Of a stretch of DNA of 54,091 bases, positions 16,260 through 25,709 are shown piece after piece. A program made the position numbers and the translations under genes. The stretch is from an uncultured Bacteroidales bacterium (lineage in GTDB: Bacteria > Bacteroidota > Bacteroidia > Bacteroidales > Bacteroidaceae). The stretch is from the NCBI GenBank assembly GCA_937876995.1, contig CALEFD010000047.1, forward strand, positions 1-54,091, given 5' to 3'. Numbering within the stretch: position 1 is the stretch's first letter; each line of letters opens with the position of its first letter. The notes under the pieces are model-generated. The model saw nothing but the letters and a program-made list of their open reading frames with translations, had not been told where the DNA came from and ran no database searches.

Positions 16260-17949
16260 TAAGGAAATCGCCCATTCGTTCTAATTCGTTCACTACATCT
16301 ATATAGTAAACACTGGTTTGATAGTTCTTATCGCCGTCTTCCATATTTTCTATTTCTGCATCACGCAAATTACTTCTCAAGCGATTGATGCGGTCTTCTG
16401 CATTGTACGCATTTGCAATATCTGCAAGTTCACCTTTGTGAGCTGCTTCAAGATTCTCCAGCACAACTTGATAAGCCTCATCTACAACATTAACCATATC
16501 ATCAAGTTTATGCATCGTTTCAGCATCGAATTTCTTGTTATGGATATTCTTGCGAGAGAGAATACGGCTTATAGCTTCGCCCGAATCGCCCAGTGATTCC
16601 AATTCGCCAATAATCTTATACATGGCTTTAATCTTAAAAGATGTAGCCTCACTGATATCGCCCATAGAGACAGCATTTAGGAATGCAGCAATTTCGTAAT
16701 CTATTCTATCTGATATCTCTTCATATTTGACCAACTTGTTACGTAATTCTTCAAACTTATCGCCATTACTTTCAGCAATAGCCTGTCTTGCATAACCAAG
16801 TCCATTTCTTGATATTTGAGCAAAATTTGTAATCTCATTAAACGCCTGTTCAGTTGCAAGTTCAGGAGTAGCTAAAGGACCGGCAGAGATATATTTCAAC
16901 CTGAATAAATCCTGCTCCTGATTCTTTGGAGTTTTAATAATAAATACAACTATTTTCTCTATAAATTTTACAAACCATATAAGAATACAAGTATTGATAG
17001 TATTGAAAAGAGTATGCAACATAGAGAGTCCGTAAAGTGCGGCTGTACCTTCAACAGAGACTGAACTGCTTACCACAAAACCTTCGGCTGCAGGGTTAGG
17101 CAGACCGAAGAGTTCAATAATTCTACCTACAAGCATCAAGAATGGTTTGAAGAAAATTAATGCCCATACTACTCCAAACAGATTGAATATAGTATGAGAC
17201 ATAGCTGCCCTCTTAGCCTGAGTATTACCTACTGATGCAGCAATATTTGCAGTAATTGTTGTACCGATATTTTCACCAAGAACCATTGCACAAGCCATAT
17301 CAAATGGTATCCAACCCATACTGAGCATAATGAGTGTGATAGCCATTGTGGCAGATGACGATTGAAGCACAAGTGTGAGGACAGTACCAAAGGCCAGAAA
17401 TATAAGCACCGAGCCGAAACCATGACTGGACCATGTCTTAACAAAATCCAAAACCTGTGGGGTTTCATTCAGATCGGGAACAGATTCCTTCATAAAAGAG
17501 AGACCTAAAAACAGCAGGCAGAAACCTACAAGAAGTTCACCAATATTCTGCCTTTGATTCTTCTTTGAATTTGAGAAGAGGAATGCCAATGCCATTAAAG
17601 GTACTGCAAGGATTGAAATATCAGCCTTAAATCCAAGCCAGGAAACCAGCCATGCGGTCACTGTAGTACCTATGTTAGCACCCATAATAACACCTATAGC
17701 CTGTGCTAAAGTCAATAAACCTGCATTCACAAAACTAACCACCATAACAGTTGTTGCCGACGAAGACTGAATTACAGAAGTAATCCCCAAACCTGTCATA
17801 ACCCCCTTAAATGGATTAGAAGTCATTGCAGTAAGAAAACCGCGCAACTTATCACCCGAAGCTTTTTGCAATCCGGAACTCATCAAATTCATACCATAAA
17901 GGAACATTCCCAATGCTCCCAATAGTGTAAATACTTGAAGTATTCCCAT
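16207..17949 (-). CDS. Na+/phosphate cotransporter with PhoU-like C-terminus
   Basis: A 580-residue protein. The membrane part (about residues 1-340) has the two inverted halves of the Na/Pi-II family, each with a QSSSATT-type motif: SVIQSSSATTVMV near residue 60 and LVLQSSSATMAI near 200. These serines line the sodium and phosphate path. The C-terminal ~220 residues are PhoU-like helical bundles, thought to tune uptake to phosphate status. It imports phosphate, or exports it in some bacteria, with sodium. It is last in an operon after an unknown membrane protein and a calcium/sodium antiporter, 5 bp downstream of the latter. Its 3' end overlaps the convergent O-antigen-ligase-like gene. Confidence 0.9.
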   Translation of the reverse strand: MGILQVFTLLGALGMFLYGMNLMSSGLQKASGDKLRGFLTAMTSNPFKGVMTGLGITSVIQSSSATTVMVVSFVNAGLLTLAQAIGVIMGANIGTTVTAWLVSWLGFKADISILAVPLMALAFLFSNSKKNQRQNIGELLVGFCLLFLGLSFMKESVPDLNETPQVLDFVKTWSSHGFGSVLIFLAFGTVLTLVLQSSSATMAITLIMLSMGWIPFDMACAMVLGENIGTTITANIAASVGNTQAKRAAMSHTIFNLFGVVWALIFFKPFLMLVGRIIELFGLPNPAAEGFVVSSSVSVEGTAALYGLSMLHTLFNTINTCILIWFVKFIEKIVVFIIKTPKNQEQDLFRLKYISAGPLATPELATEQAFNEITNFAQISRNGLGYARQAIAESNGDKFEELRNKLVKYEEISDRIDYEIAAFLNAVSMGDISEATSFKIKAMYKIIGELESLGDSGEAISRILSRKNIHNKKFDAETMHKLDDMVNVVDEAYQVVLENLEAAHKGELADIANAYNAEDRINRLRSNLRDAEIENMEDGDKNYQTSVYYIDVVNELERMGDFLINISQELERAFVNKIHE

Positions 17950-17954
17950 AAAAA

Positions 17955-18911
17955 TTATACTATTTGATTAGAAATAAGATACCAATTATATAGCACGAAA
18001 CAGATAAACATAAACAGGCCACTTATTCTATTGATTTTGCCAACAAAACCTATCAACAAAACAAGCACTGCCGCAACTATCATTACTATATAGTCTATAT
18101 ATGTTATTCCCGATGAGGTAAGTGGCATAACTTGTGAACTTAATCCCAATATGAGAGTTATATTAAAGATATTAGAACCTACAATATTACCCAAAGCCAT
18201 ATCAGTATTCTTTTTTACTGCAGCAGCTACAGACGCAGCAAGTTCCGGCAGTGACGTTCCACAAGCAATAAGTGTAAGAGATATAAAGGCATCGTTCACT
18301 CCAAATCTCTTTGCTATAAGCACTGCATTGTCAACAAAGAAATCGCAACTGACTATTAACAATGCTAACCCTCCAACAACTTTGACAATTGCCAGCCATA
18401 AAGGCGATACTGCATCAGTTATCTGCTCTGTAGATTCGTTACCATCTTTTCTATCGCGAGCAAACGAATACCACATAAATCCCACAAAAGAGAGCAACAG
18501 AGCCCAACTATCTGCACGCCCTATAGTTGCAGCAGTTCCATCAAAGAAATTTAAAGCGAGTATCATCAGTAATACAGATACAACTATACATAAAGGTATT
18601 TCAAACTTCATGTTTTTCTTTTCTATAGCAACAGGAAAGAAAATTGCAGTAAGTCCCAGTATTCCCAATACATTAAAGATATTTGAGCCTACAACATTAC
18701 CAATGGCAACATCGGCATTTCCGTTCACAGCACCCATAAAACTTACTACTAATTCCGGCATAGAGGTACCCACTCCCACTATTGCTGCACCTATCACAAA
18801 ATCGGAAACTCTATATCTTCTAGCCAATGAAACAGCTCCTGAAACCAAATAATCAGCTCCAAATACAATACCGGCCAGTGAAGCTATCAAAATTAAATAT
18901 TCCATTATCAC
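17955..18911 (-). CDS. Calcium/sodium antiporter (YrbG/CaCA family)
   Basis: A 318-residue inner-membrane exchanger with ten predicted helices in two homologous halves. Each half has the family's alpha-repeat: GVGTSMPELVVSF...GNADVAIGNVVGSNIFN near residues 47-80, and ACGTSLPELAASV...NTDMALGNIVGSNIFN near 210-245. The acidic residue of each PEL and the following Asn/Ser residues bind Ca2+ and Na+. It exchanges sodium for calcium or similar ions. It overlaps the upstream small membrane protein by 4 bp and precedes the phosphate transporter by 5 bp, so the three are translated from one message. Confidence 0.92.
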   Translation of the reverse strand: MIMEYLILIASLAGIVFGADYLVSGAVSLARRYRVSDFVIGAAIVGVGTSMPELVVSFMGAVNGNADVAIGNVVGSNIFNVLGILGLTAIFFPVAIEKKNMKFEIPLCIVVSVLLMILALNFFDGTAATIGRADSWALLLSFVGFMWYSFARDRKDGNESTEQITDAVSPLWLAIVKVVGGLALLIVSCDFFVDNAVLIAKRFGVNDAFISLTLIACGTSLPELAASVAAAVKKNTDMALGNIVGSNIFNITLILGLSSQVMPLTSSGITYIDYIVMIVAAVLVLLIGFVGKINRISGLFMFICFVLYNWYLISNQIV

Positions 18912-19357
18912 AATAATTGCTGTATTGATTCCTTATCAACTTCATATACAATTGATGCCGGTTCGTAAATATAAGGCACATACCTAAATAGTTGCAAATA
19001 AGCCTTATCGCCCGATTTGGCATAATAAACATCCAATCTTAAAACATTTTCATTATCATTATCGGGCGGAAATAGCATCATTCCCGGCTCACCCATAAGT
19101 GCACCTACAATTTCCGATCTTTTTTTCAGAGGATAGTAATATTCCAACTTCTTAAAATGTCCCTTTAGCTGCAGATTCTTATATTCGGTTTTATTAATAA
19201 GTGCAACTACAATACCTGAGACTATTAGAAAACAGCCAAAAACGGCAATAACCTGACCTAATGGCAAGAGAATCAATAATACACCTGCCATTATTAAAGC
19301 CACATATATAAAGGTATCCATTAAAGAATGGACCTTAACGAATTCTGAATTTATCAT
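18908..19357 (-). CDS. Small membrane protein of unknown function
   Basis: A 149-residue protein. Two hydrophobic segments (about residues 15-55) form a hairpin in the membrane, followed by a soluble domain of about 90 residues with many aromatic residues (LQLFRYVPYIYEPAS). I recognise no named family; similar two-helix proteins occur next to transporter genes in Bacteroidales. It is the first gene of the operon with the Ca/Na antiporter and the Na/phosphate transporter, overlapping the next gene by 4 bp, so a link to ion transport is possible but not shown. Confidence 0.6.
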   Translation of the reverse strand: MINSEFVKVHSLMDTFIYVALIMAGVLLILLPLGQVIAVFGCFLIVSGIVVALINKTEYKNLQLKGHFKKLEYYYPLKKRSEIVGALMGEPGMMLFPPDNDNENVLRLDVYYAKSGDKAYLQLFRYVPYIYEPASIVYEVDKESIQQLL

Positions 19358-19439
19358 AATCTATTTTTTAGTATATTGAATATCAAATAAATGGACACAC
19401 TTATTACTATGTCCTAATAAAGAGAAACAGATTATGACA

Positions 19440-19808
19440 CTAAATGATATATCTTCGCAGAATAGTAAGATGAGAATGTTTATTTGTTATAAGCCCGGCA
19501 ATAAAGGGCGAAGAAGCTACATTGTTCTTTAATGTATATACAAAAGAATCCAATTTAGAAACGGCTGAAAGTATCAAGCTATTTCTGGTATTCTGTTTCA
19601 ATCGTTTTTGGGATTGTTCACGAGATACTTTTACATGTATGCTATTTGTTAACAGTCCACTCTGCTCAATAACCAAATCACTTCCTGAATCATAGAGGAC
19701 ATCTTCGATACAGCAAGTCTGTTCCATCTCCGAAACGTATGATATTTCCGAAGAGTTACAAAACAGAGCCACACAAAGCAGCAATATATAACGGCATAGC
19801 ATTACCAT
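19440..19808 (-). CDS. Small exported protein of unknown function
   Basis: A 122-residue protein when started at the ATG at 19808 (a second ATG is at 19802). The open frame extends upstream to a TTG at 19853, but a promoter-like -7 element lies between, so the later start is chosen. Residues 1-18 are a hydrophobic signal peptide (VMLCRYILLLCVALFC). The mature part is mostly polar with a basic C-terminus and a Cys-Cys pair (EQTCCIED). No family is recognised. It stands alone between the ion-transport operon and the flavodiiron gene. Confidence 0.45.
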   Translation of the reverse strand: MVMLCRYILLLCVALFCNSSEISYVSEMEQTCCIEDVLYDSGSDLVIEQSGLLTNSIHVKVSREQSQKRLKQNTRNSLILSAVSKLDSFVYTLKNNVASSPFIAGLITNKHSHLTILRRYII

Positions 19809-19816
19809 AACGCGTG

Positions 19817-19845
19817 CAAAATTACACAAAAATTCAGAACTGCAA
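19817..19845 (-). promoter_or_regulatory. Candidate promoter of the small exported protein
   Basis: On the minus strand, TTGC (19845-19842) and TAATTTTG (19824-19817) are 17 bp apart. The -7 element matches the consensus; the -33 is partial. Transcription would start within a few bases of the ATG at 19808, giving almost no leader. Confidence 0.45.
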
Positions 19846-19990
19846 GCCAGCAAGCCTATCTATAAAGAATATTTCACAAATAATAAAAACCTTAAATAAG
19901 GCAGACTGAATTACAAACCAAAAATAAGGGTTGTTGATTGGATGAAAAAAAAAACATAACTTCGCACCGGTTAAAAAAAAACAACAACTG

Positions 19991-21181
19991 ATGACAGATA
20001 ATACAAAGATTACAGAAAATGTACACTATGTGGGAGTTAACGATCGCAACAAACATCTGTTTGAAGGAATGTGGCCGCTACCATACGGTGTATCATATAA
20101 TTCATATCTGATAACAGACAATAAGATTGCGCTTATAGACACAGTAGATAGCGCTTTTTTTGAGTACTACCTGCAAAAAATAAAAAGCCTGATAGGTGAT
20201 AAGCCTATTGATTATCTTGTAATAAACCACATGGAACCCGACCATTCAGGAAGTATTGCTCTTATACGCAATCACTACCCTAACATACAAATAGTAGGCA
20301 ACAAGCAGACATTAAGTATGATAGAGGGTTATTATGGAATAATTGACAATTGCCTACAGGTGAAAGATGGTGATGAACTTGTTTTGGGTACACAAACCTT
20401 AAAATTTTATTTAACTCCTATGGTGCATTGGCCGGAGACCATGATGAGCTATTCTGTAACAGAAAAAATACTTTTCACTGGCGATGCATTTGGTTGCTTC
20501 GGCGCACTAAATGGCGGATATATAGATACTGCTATAAATACAGACATCTATTGGGAAGAGATGATTAGATACTATTCCAATATTGTTGGCAAATATGGTA
20601 TTGCAGTGCAAAGAGCTTTAACCAAACTACAAAGTCTGCCAATTGACTATATATGCAGCACCCACGGACCTGTATGGAGAGAAAATATTGAAAAAGTAGT
20701 TTCAATATATGACAGATTAAGCAAATACGAAACAGAAGATGGTGTGGTAATTGTATATGGAACAATGTACGGACATACGGAACAGGTAGCAGAGGCTATT
20801 GCTGCCGAACTATCAAACAGAGGTGTAAAAAACATTGTTTTACACAACGTAAGCAAAAGTAACCCATCGTACATTCTAAAAGATATATTCAAATATCGTG
20901 GTTTGATAGTGGGCAGCCCAACATATAGTTTGACCCTCTATCCTGAAATTGAAGCTATACTATCCAAAATTTCAGTCCGAGAAGTTAAGAATCGCATTTT
21001 TGGATATTTCGGTTCATTTACCTGGGCAAGTGTTGCAGTTAAAAAGCTGAAGGAATTTGCAGATAATAGCGGATTCCAAGTCTTGGAAAACAGCGTAGAG
21101 ATGAAACAGGCCCCAACAGAAGTCATATATGCACAATGCAAAGAATTGGCAGACGAAATGGCAGATAAACTTCTTCAATAA
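19991..21181 (+). CDS. Flavodiiron protein (FprA-type A flavoprotein)
   Basis: A 396-residue cytoplasmic enzyme of the rubredoxin:oxygen oxidoreductase family, which reduces O2 to water (or NO to N2O) and protects anaerobes. The N-terminal metallo-beta-lactamase-like half carries the diiron ligands: HMEPDH near residue 79, MVHWPE near 147, FTGDAFG near 164 and STHGPVW near 224. The C-terminal half (from about 255) is a flavodoxin domain that binds FMN, starting at VIVYGTMYGHTEQVA. The length matches two-domain members without an extra rubredoxin. It is a single gene, with an AT-rich leader and a -7-like TAACTTCG about 40 bp upstream. A strong bidirectional terminator follows. Confidence 0.94.
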   Translation: MTDNTKITENVHYVGVNDRNKHLFEGMWPLPYGVSYNSYLITDNKIALIDTVDSAFFEYYLQKIKSLIGDKPIDYLVINHMEPDHSGSIALIRNHYPNIQIVGNKQTLSMIEGYYGIIDNCLQVKDGDELVLGTQTLKFYLTPMVHWPETMMSYSVTEKILFTGDAFGCFGALNGGYIDTAINTDIYWEEMIRYYSNIVGKYGIAVQRALTKLQSLPIDYICSTHGPVWRENIEKVVSIYDRLSKYETEDGVVIVYGTMYGHTEQVAEAIAAELSNRGVKNIVLHNVSKSNPSYILKDIFKYRGLIVGSPTYSLTLYPEIEAILSKISVREVKNRIFGYFGSFTWASVAVKKLKEFADNSGFQVLENSVEMKQAPTEVIYAQCKELADEMADKLLQ

Positions 21182-21215
21182 GAGTGATAGTAATATTTGA
21201 GCCACAATAATTATA

Positions 21216-21257
21216 ATATGCCCCCTAAAGTTGTTAATGAACTTTTTGGGGGCATAT
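21216..21257. terminator. Bidirectional terminator between the flavodiiron and GH94 genes
   Basis: ATATGCCCCC (21216-21225) pairs with GGGGGCATAT (21248-21257), and inside it AAAGTT pairs with AACTTT. Runs of A and T flank the inner stem on both strands. It lies between two convergent genes and can stop transcription from both. Confidence 0.8.
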
Positions 21258-21288
21258 CAATTAAAATCGTATGTATTTTGCTTGCTTT

Positions 21289-23724
21289 TTACATCTCCAC
21301 CTCTACATTGCAAACAGAACCTGCGGGCATAATTGGAATAGTATCACCATCTATAAGTTTACCATCAACCTTTAATGATTTAATACCCTTCATTGAACCC
21401 GACAAATTCTTAACCTCAATATTATAGGTTGCACCGCGGAATTGACGCTGAACACTATATTCTTTCCAATCGGCAGGAATACATGGCTCAACTTTTAGAC
21501 CTGAATAGGTTGGCTTTATACCCAAAATAAACTGAGTTATAGTATAATAGTTCCATGCTGCAGTACCTGTAAGCCATGAATTTTTACCTTCACCGGGACG
21601 GAATGCATCTTTTCCTGCTACCATCTGTGAATATACGTATGGTTCAACCTTATGCAGTGTCTGGTCTTTTATATATGCAGGAGAAATCTTTTTGTAATAT
21701 TCCCATGCCGCATTACCATTTCCACGAACAGTTTCACCTATTATAACCCAGGGATTATTATGGCAGAATATACCCGCATTCTCTTTATAACCTGCAGGAT
21801 AACTTGATATTTCACCATACTCTATGTAATATTTTGTAAAGGCAGGATTATTCAGAACTATTCCATGTTCGCAGTCCAATCGCTCTTTTACAGAATTCAG
21901 GGCCTTATCTACCATTCCATCTTCCAATCCAATGCCTGCCATTGTACACCAGCCGTTGGACTCTATAAAGATTTTACCCTCTTCATTTTCGTCAGAGCCC
22001 ACCTTATTGCCGTAATAATCGTATGCACGCAAGAACCATTCTCCGTCCCAACCATACTTTTTAACAGCCTCCACCATATCATCAATAGCCTTTTGAGCTT
22101 CGGCAGCTTCAGTTTCTTTACCTAACTGCTTGCAGAGTTCCACATAATCGCGTCCGCTGAAGACAAACAGTCCGGCTATCATCAAGCTTTCAGCCTTGCT
22201 ACCTTCTGTTTTGTTTTCTGTAGTCTGGAAACTCTCATTTGGATCATTTGAGAAACAGTTCAAATTCAGACAATCATTCCAGTCTGCGCGACCTATCAAT
22301 GGCAGACCGTGAGGTCCCAAATTATTTACAACGTGTTCAAACGATATTTTTAGATGTTCAAACAGACTCTTTTCGCTTCCGGGCTGATTATCAAATGGTA
22401 CAGGTTCATCAAGGATAGAGAAATCGCCTGTTTCGCGCAAATAACCAATTGTACCGAATATCAGCCACATAGGATCATCGTTAAAACCGCCGCCTATACC
22501 ATCGTTACCACGTTTTGTAAGAGGCTGATACTGATGATAGCAACCACCGTCAGGGAACTGCGTAGATGCAATATCAATTATTCTCTCTCTGGCTCTCTCC
22601 GGAATTTGATGCACAAAACCTATCAAATCCTGATTAGAATCACGGAAGCCCATTCCACGGCCTATACCGCTTTCAAAGAATGAAGCTGAGCGGGAGAAGC
22701 AGAATGTTATCATACACTGATACTGATTCCAGATATTAACCATACGGTCCAACTTATCATCACCACTCTGAACTGTATATATCTGCAACAATTTATCCCA
22801 ATAGCTGCACAATTCTGCAAATACAGCATCTACCTTTGCTACTGTGTCCAGTTTTGCCAGAGTCTCTTTAGCTCTTACCTTATTTATAACACCTTTGCTT
22901 TCGAACTTCTCTTCTTGTGGATTCTCTACATAACCCAAGACAAAAATCAAATCCTTACTTTCACCAGGAGCAAGTTCCACTTCTATATAGTGAGATGCTA
23001 TTGGTGACCATCCATGTGCCACTGAATTAGTAGGTTTGCCCTCTAATACAGTTTGTGGTTCGTCAAATCCATTATAAAGTCCAAAGAAGGTCTCTCTGTC
23101 TGTTTCAAAACCTTGAATAGGAGCATTCACAGAATAGTATGCATAGTGATTTCTGCGTTCTTTATATTCTGTTTTATGATATATGGTAGAACCATCTATT
23201 TCAACTTCACCTGTAGAAAAGTTTCTTTGGAAATTTTCCATATCGGTAGCTGCATTCCATAGACACCACTCCACAAACGAGAACAGTTTAAGACTCTTCT
23301 TTTCATTTGAATTATTGGTAAGCGTAACTTTCTGAACTTCTGCCCAAGTCTTTAATGGAACAAAGTATAACACGCTTGCTTCTATACCGTTTTTACTACC
23401 TACAATCTTAGTGTAGTTCATACCATGACGGCATTCATAGCTATCTAACTTTGTTTTACAAGGTTTCCAACCCGGATTCCAGATATCTTTTCCATCGTTT
23501 ATGTAGAAATACTTACCGCCACTATCCATTGGCACATTGTTATAACGGTATCTGGTTATTCTGCGAAATTTTGCATCCTTACAGAAAGAATAACCACCGG
23601 CTGTATTAGATATCAGGCTAAAGAAATCTTCTGTACCCAAATAGTTTATCCAAGGCCAAGGAGTACGCGGTTCTGTAATTACATACTCTCTGTTTTTATC
23701 ATCAAAAAATCCGTATTCTTTCAT
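21289..23724 (-). CDS. Cellobiose phosphorylase, GH94
   Basis: An 811-residue cytoplasmic enzyme that splits cellobiose with phosphate into glucose 1-phosphate and glucose, saving one ATP. Its sequence follows known clostridial cellobiose phosphorylases closely from the start: FFDDKNREYVIT, PWPWINYLGTEDFFSLISNT, RYRYNNVP, the FRDSNQDLIGFVHQIPERAR segment near residues 365-385, and the RADWNDCLNL motif near 490 that contains the catalytic aspartate. GH94 also includes chitobiose and cellodextrin enzymes, but overall likeness favours cellobiose. The gene follows a sodium/solute symporter gene after 17 bp, which gives an uptake-plus-phosphorolysis pair. There is no signal peptide, as expected. 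Confidence 0.92.
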   Translation of the reverse strand: MKEYGFFDDKNREYVITEPRTPWPWINYLGTEDFFSLISNTAGGYSFCKDAKFRRITRYRYNNVPMDSGGKYFYINDGKDIWNPGWKPCKTKLDSYECRHGMNYTKIVGSKNGIEASVLYFVPLKTWAEVQKVTLTNNSNEKKSLKLFSFVEWCLWNAATDMENFQRNFSTGEVEIDGSTIYHKTEYKERRNHYAYYSVNAPIQGFETDRETFFGLYNGFDEPQTVLEGKPTNSVAHGWSPIASHYIEVELAPGESKDLIFVLGYVENPQEEKFESKGVINKVRAKETLAKLDTVAKVDAVFAELCSYWDKLLQIYTVQSGDDKLDRMVNIWNQYQCMITFCFSRSASFFESGIGRGMGFRDSNQDLIGFVHQIPERARERIIDIASTQFPDGGCYHQYQPLTKRGNDGIGGGFNDDPMWLIFGTIGYLRETGDFSILDEPVPFDNQPGSEKSLFEHLKISFEHVVNNLGPHGLPLIGRADWNDCLNLNCFSNDPNESFQTTENKTEGSKAESLMIAGLFVFSGRDYVELCKQLGKETEAAEAQKAIDDMVEAVKKYGWDGEWFLRAYDYYGNKVGSDENEEGKIFIESNGWCTMAGIGLEDGMVDKALNSVKERLDCEHGIVLNNPAFTKYYIEYGEISSYPAGYKENAGIFCHNNPWVIIGETVRGNGNAAWEYYKKISPAYIKDQTLHKVEPYVYSQMVAGKDAFRPGEGKNSWLTGTAAWNYYTITQFILGIKPTYSGLKVEPCIPADWKEYSVQRQFRGATYNIEVKNLSGSMKGIKSLKVDGKLIDGDTIPIMPAGSVCNVEVEM

Positions 23725-23741
23725 TGTTATTGTTTTTTGTG

Positions 23742-25607
23742 TTAATCTTCCAGTTTGTTATACCAGTTTTTCTTTAGAATGATTGTACCTACTACTATGC
23801 ACATTATTGCCAATCCTAAACCTACAAAGTCTTTCACTACCAAATAGATAGGTCCTGCAACTAACGCTGTCTGCCATACAATACCTGCAGCAACATTTAC
23901 CATATCCTTAACAAAGTTCTTATTCTCTTTGAAGTCAGGATGTTCAGCTATAACCTTCTCTTTTATTGGTTTCCAGAATCCCCAAGGACGAGTCTTGTAG
24001 TAGAAATTCTTCAATGTCTCTTCATCGGTAGGTTCAGTTGTATATGTTCCAACCAAACATCCTATTACAGAGAACAATAGTATTATTGGGAAGTAGTAGA
24101 GCGCCGAAACTGAACCCCACTGATTAAAGAATGGGATTTGTGAAAGCAGCAGTGCCGGTATCAAACCGAATACCATACCCCATGCAAAACCGCGTGAATT
24201 GAATCTCCACCAATGCCATTTAAGTACATTTGCTGCAACATAGCTACCATAAAGTGCATTAGTTACCCACTGAAGAATGCTGTTTACATCTTGTGCCAAA
24301 ACGCCAAATCCTATACTGATTATTACCACAACCAAACCAACTATGTAGTTTGCATTTGTTGCCTGTTTTGGAGTAGCCTGAGATTTGAAATACTTAATAT
24401 AAATATCGTTCACAATGTATGCCTGAGCCGCATTGAGTGTACCGGCAAATGTTGACATAAAGGCAGCAAGCAAACCTGCCACCAAAAGACCTGTCAAACC
24501 TGCAGGTATGCAAGAGTGATTGATAATAGCCGGAAGCACCAATTCAAAGTCAATATTACCTGCGCTGTTACGTACCAATGGTTCTATATCACTAAACAGT
24601 ATCAAGCCTAAAACTGCTATGCCTGCAATCATCAAATAACGTACCGGCATCAATACTACTGTTACAAAACCACTCATCATAGATGCCTCTTTAGGTGATT
24701 TTGTAGATAGAATCTTCTGCATATCGTAAGTAGGAGCAGGGCCGGCAATACTTACCATAATACCCTTTACCAATACCAATCCAAAGAAGAGACCGAATAG
24801 AGAATATCCATCAGATGCAATTGTTTTATTAAACTCTTCTAATGCTCCGGACCAACTGATTCCCAAACCGGAACCTTTCCACCACATAGAGGTCCAACCT
24901 TCCGGGAGTATAGCCATTAAATCGAAATCGGTTAGTTTTACCATTGCTATAACTGCTATTGCTATAGACGCCAATGTCATCAGCACATATTGTGCCACAT
25001 CAGCCCAAACTATACTGGTCATACCTCCAAGCAGTGAATAGAAGACTGCAAACAGAGTGAACAAAATTCCCCATACATGAGGAACGTATGCATCAGGAAG
25101 TGCCGATAAGAATGGGAATACGGTTTTGAGAGGAAGGAATATTTCTACAAATTTTCCTAAACCTATAAAACCGTATGCCAACATACTTAGACATACAATG
25201 ATTGCAAATACTACTATAATCCAATGTGAAAACTTAGCTCCTGAATCTTTACCAAAACGGAATCCTATCCATTCTGCACCTGTGGTACAATTAGACCTTC
25301 TTAGCCATGTAGATAGATATGCCATCAGGAAAATCTGGTTAAATACAGGCCATACCCAAGGCATAAATACACTCTTTAATCCATAAACCACTGTGATACC
25401 TACAAGCCACACTGTTCCGGATATATCAAACATACCGGATGCATTGGAGAGTCCCAACAAGTACCAAGGGATGTTTTTACCGCCTAAAAGATAAGTTTCA
25501 AGGTTTTTAGACGCCTGTTTTTTCAGATAAATACCAATAAAAATCAGGATACCCAAATAAGCTGCTATAATAAGCAGGTCGGCAGTAGTTAATGCGATTT
25601 GTCTCAT
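23742..25607 (-). CDS. Sodium:solute symporter (SSS/SGLT family)
   Basis: A 621-residue inner-membrane protein with about 14 predicted helices, typical of the SGLT-like SSS family that imports sugars and other solutes with sodium. The helix-rich core includes the conserved GLSNASGMFDISGTVW region near residues 55-70 and the YSLLGGMTSIVWADV segment near 190-205, close to the sodium site. The long C-terminal part (from about 530) includes an extra pair of helices. It is the first gene of a two-gene operon with cellobiose phosphorylase, so cellobiose or a similar beta-glucoside is the likely cargo; that is inference from context. A -7-like element lies about 45 bp upstream. Confidence 0.87.
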   Translation of the reverse strand: MRQIALTTADLLIIAAYLGILIFIGIYLKKQASKNLETYLLGGKNIPWYLLGLSNASGMFDISGTVWLVGITVVYGLKSVFMPWVWPVFNQIFLMAYLSTWLRRSNCTTGAEWIGFRFGKDSGAKFSHWIIVVFAIIVCLSMLAYGFIGLGKFVEIFLPLKTVFPFLSALPDAYVPHVWGILFTLFAVFYSLLGGMTSIVWADVAQYVLMTLASIAIAVIAMVKLTDFDLMAILPEGWTSMWWKGSGLGISWSGALEEFNKTIASDGYSLFGLFFGLVLVKGIMVSIAGPAPTYDMQKILSTKSPKEASMMSGFVTVVLMPVRYLMIAGIAVLGLILFSDIEPLVRNSAGNIDFELVLPAIINHSCIPAGLTGLLVAGLLAAFMSTFAGTLNAAQAYIVNDIYIKYFKSQATPKQATNANYIVGLVVVIISIGFGVLAQDVNSILQWVTNALYGSYVAANVLKWHWWRFNSRGFAWGMVFGLIPALLLSQIPFFNQWGSVSALYYFPIILLFSVIGCLVGTYTTEPTDEETLKNFYYKTRPWGFWKPIKEKVIAEHPDFKENKNFVKDMVNVAAGIVWQTALVAGPIYLVVKDFVGLGLAIMCIVVGTIILKKNWYNKLED

Positions 25608-25649
25608 TTTAATTACAATTAGTTAGTAATAGGTTAGTTTATTGAAACG

Positions 25650-25657
25650 CAAATTTA
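25650..25657 (-). promoter_or_regulatory. -7 element of the symporter-phosphorylase operon
   Basis: TAAATTTG on the minus strand fits TAnnTTTG exactly. No good -33 TTTG was found at the expected distance. The start codon is 43 bp downstream. Confidence 0.4.
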
Positions 25658-25699
25658 ATAAAGTTATTTAATAGAAGTCCATTATTTTGATAAAATACA

Positions 25700-25707
25700 T
25701 AACTTTG
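25700..25707 (+). promoter_or_regulatory. -7 element directly in front of the glycosyltransferase start
   Basis: TAACTTTG matches TAnnTTTG. It ends 2 bp before the first ATG (25710), so transcription should start at about the second ATG (25713). The mRNA may be leaderless. No -33 TTTG is at the usual spacing. Confidence 0.4.
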
Positions 25708-25709
25708 CA

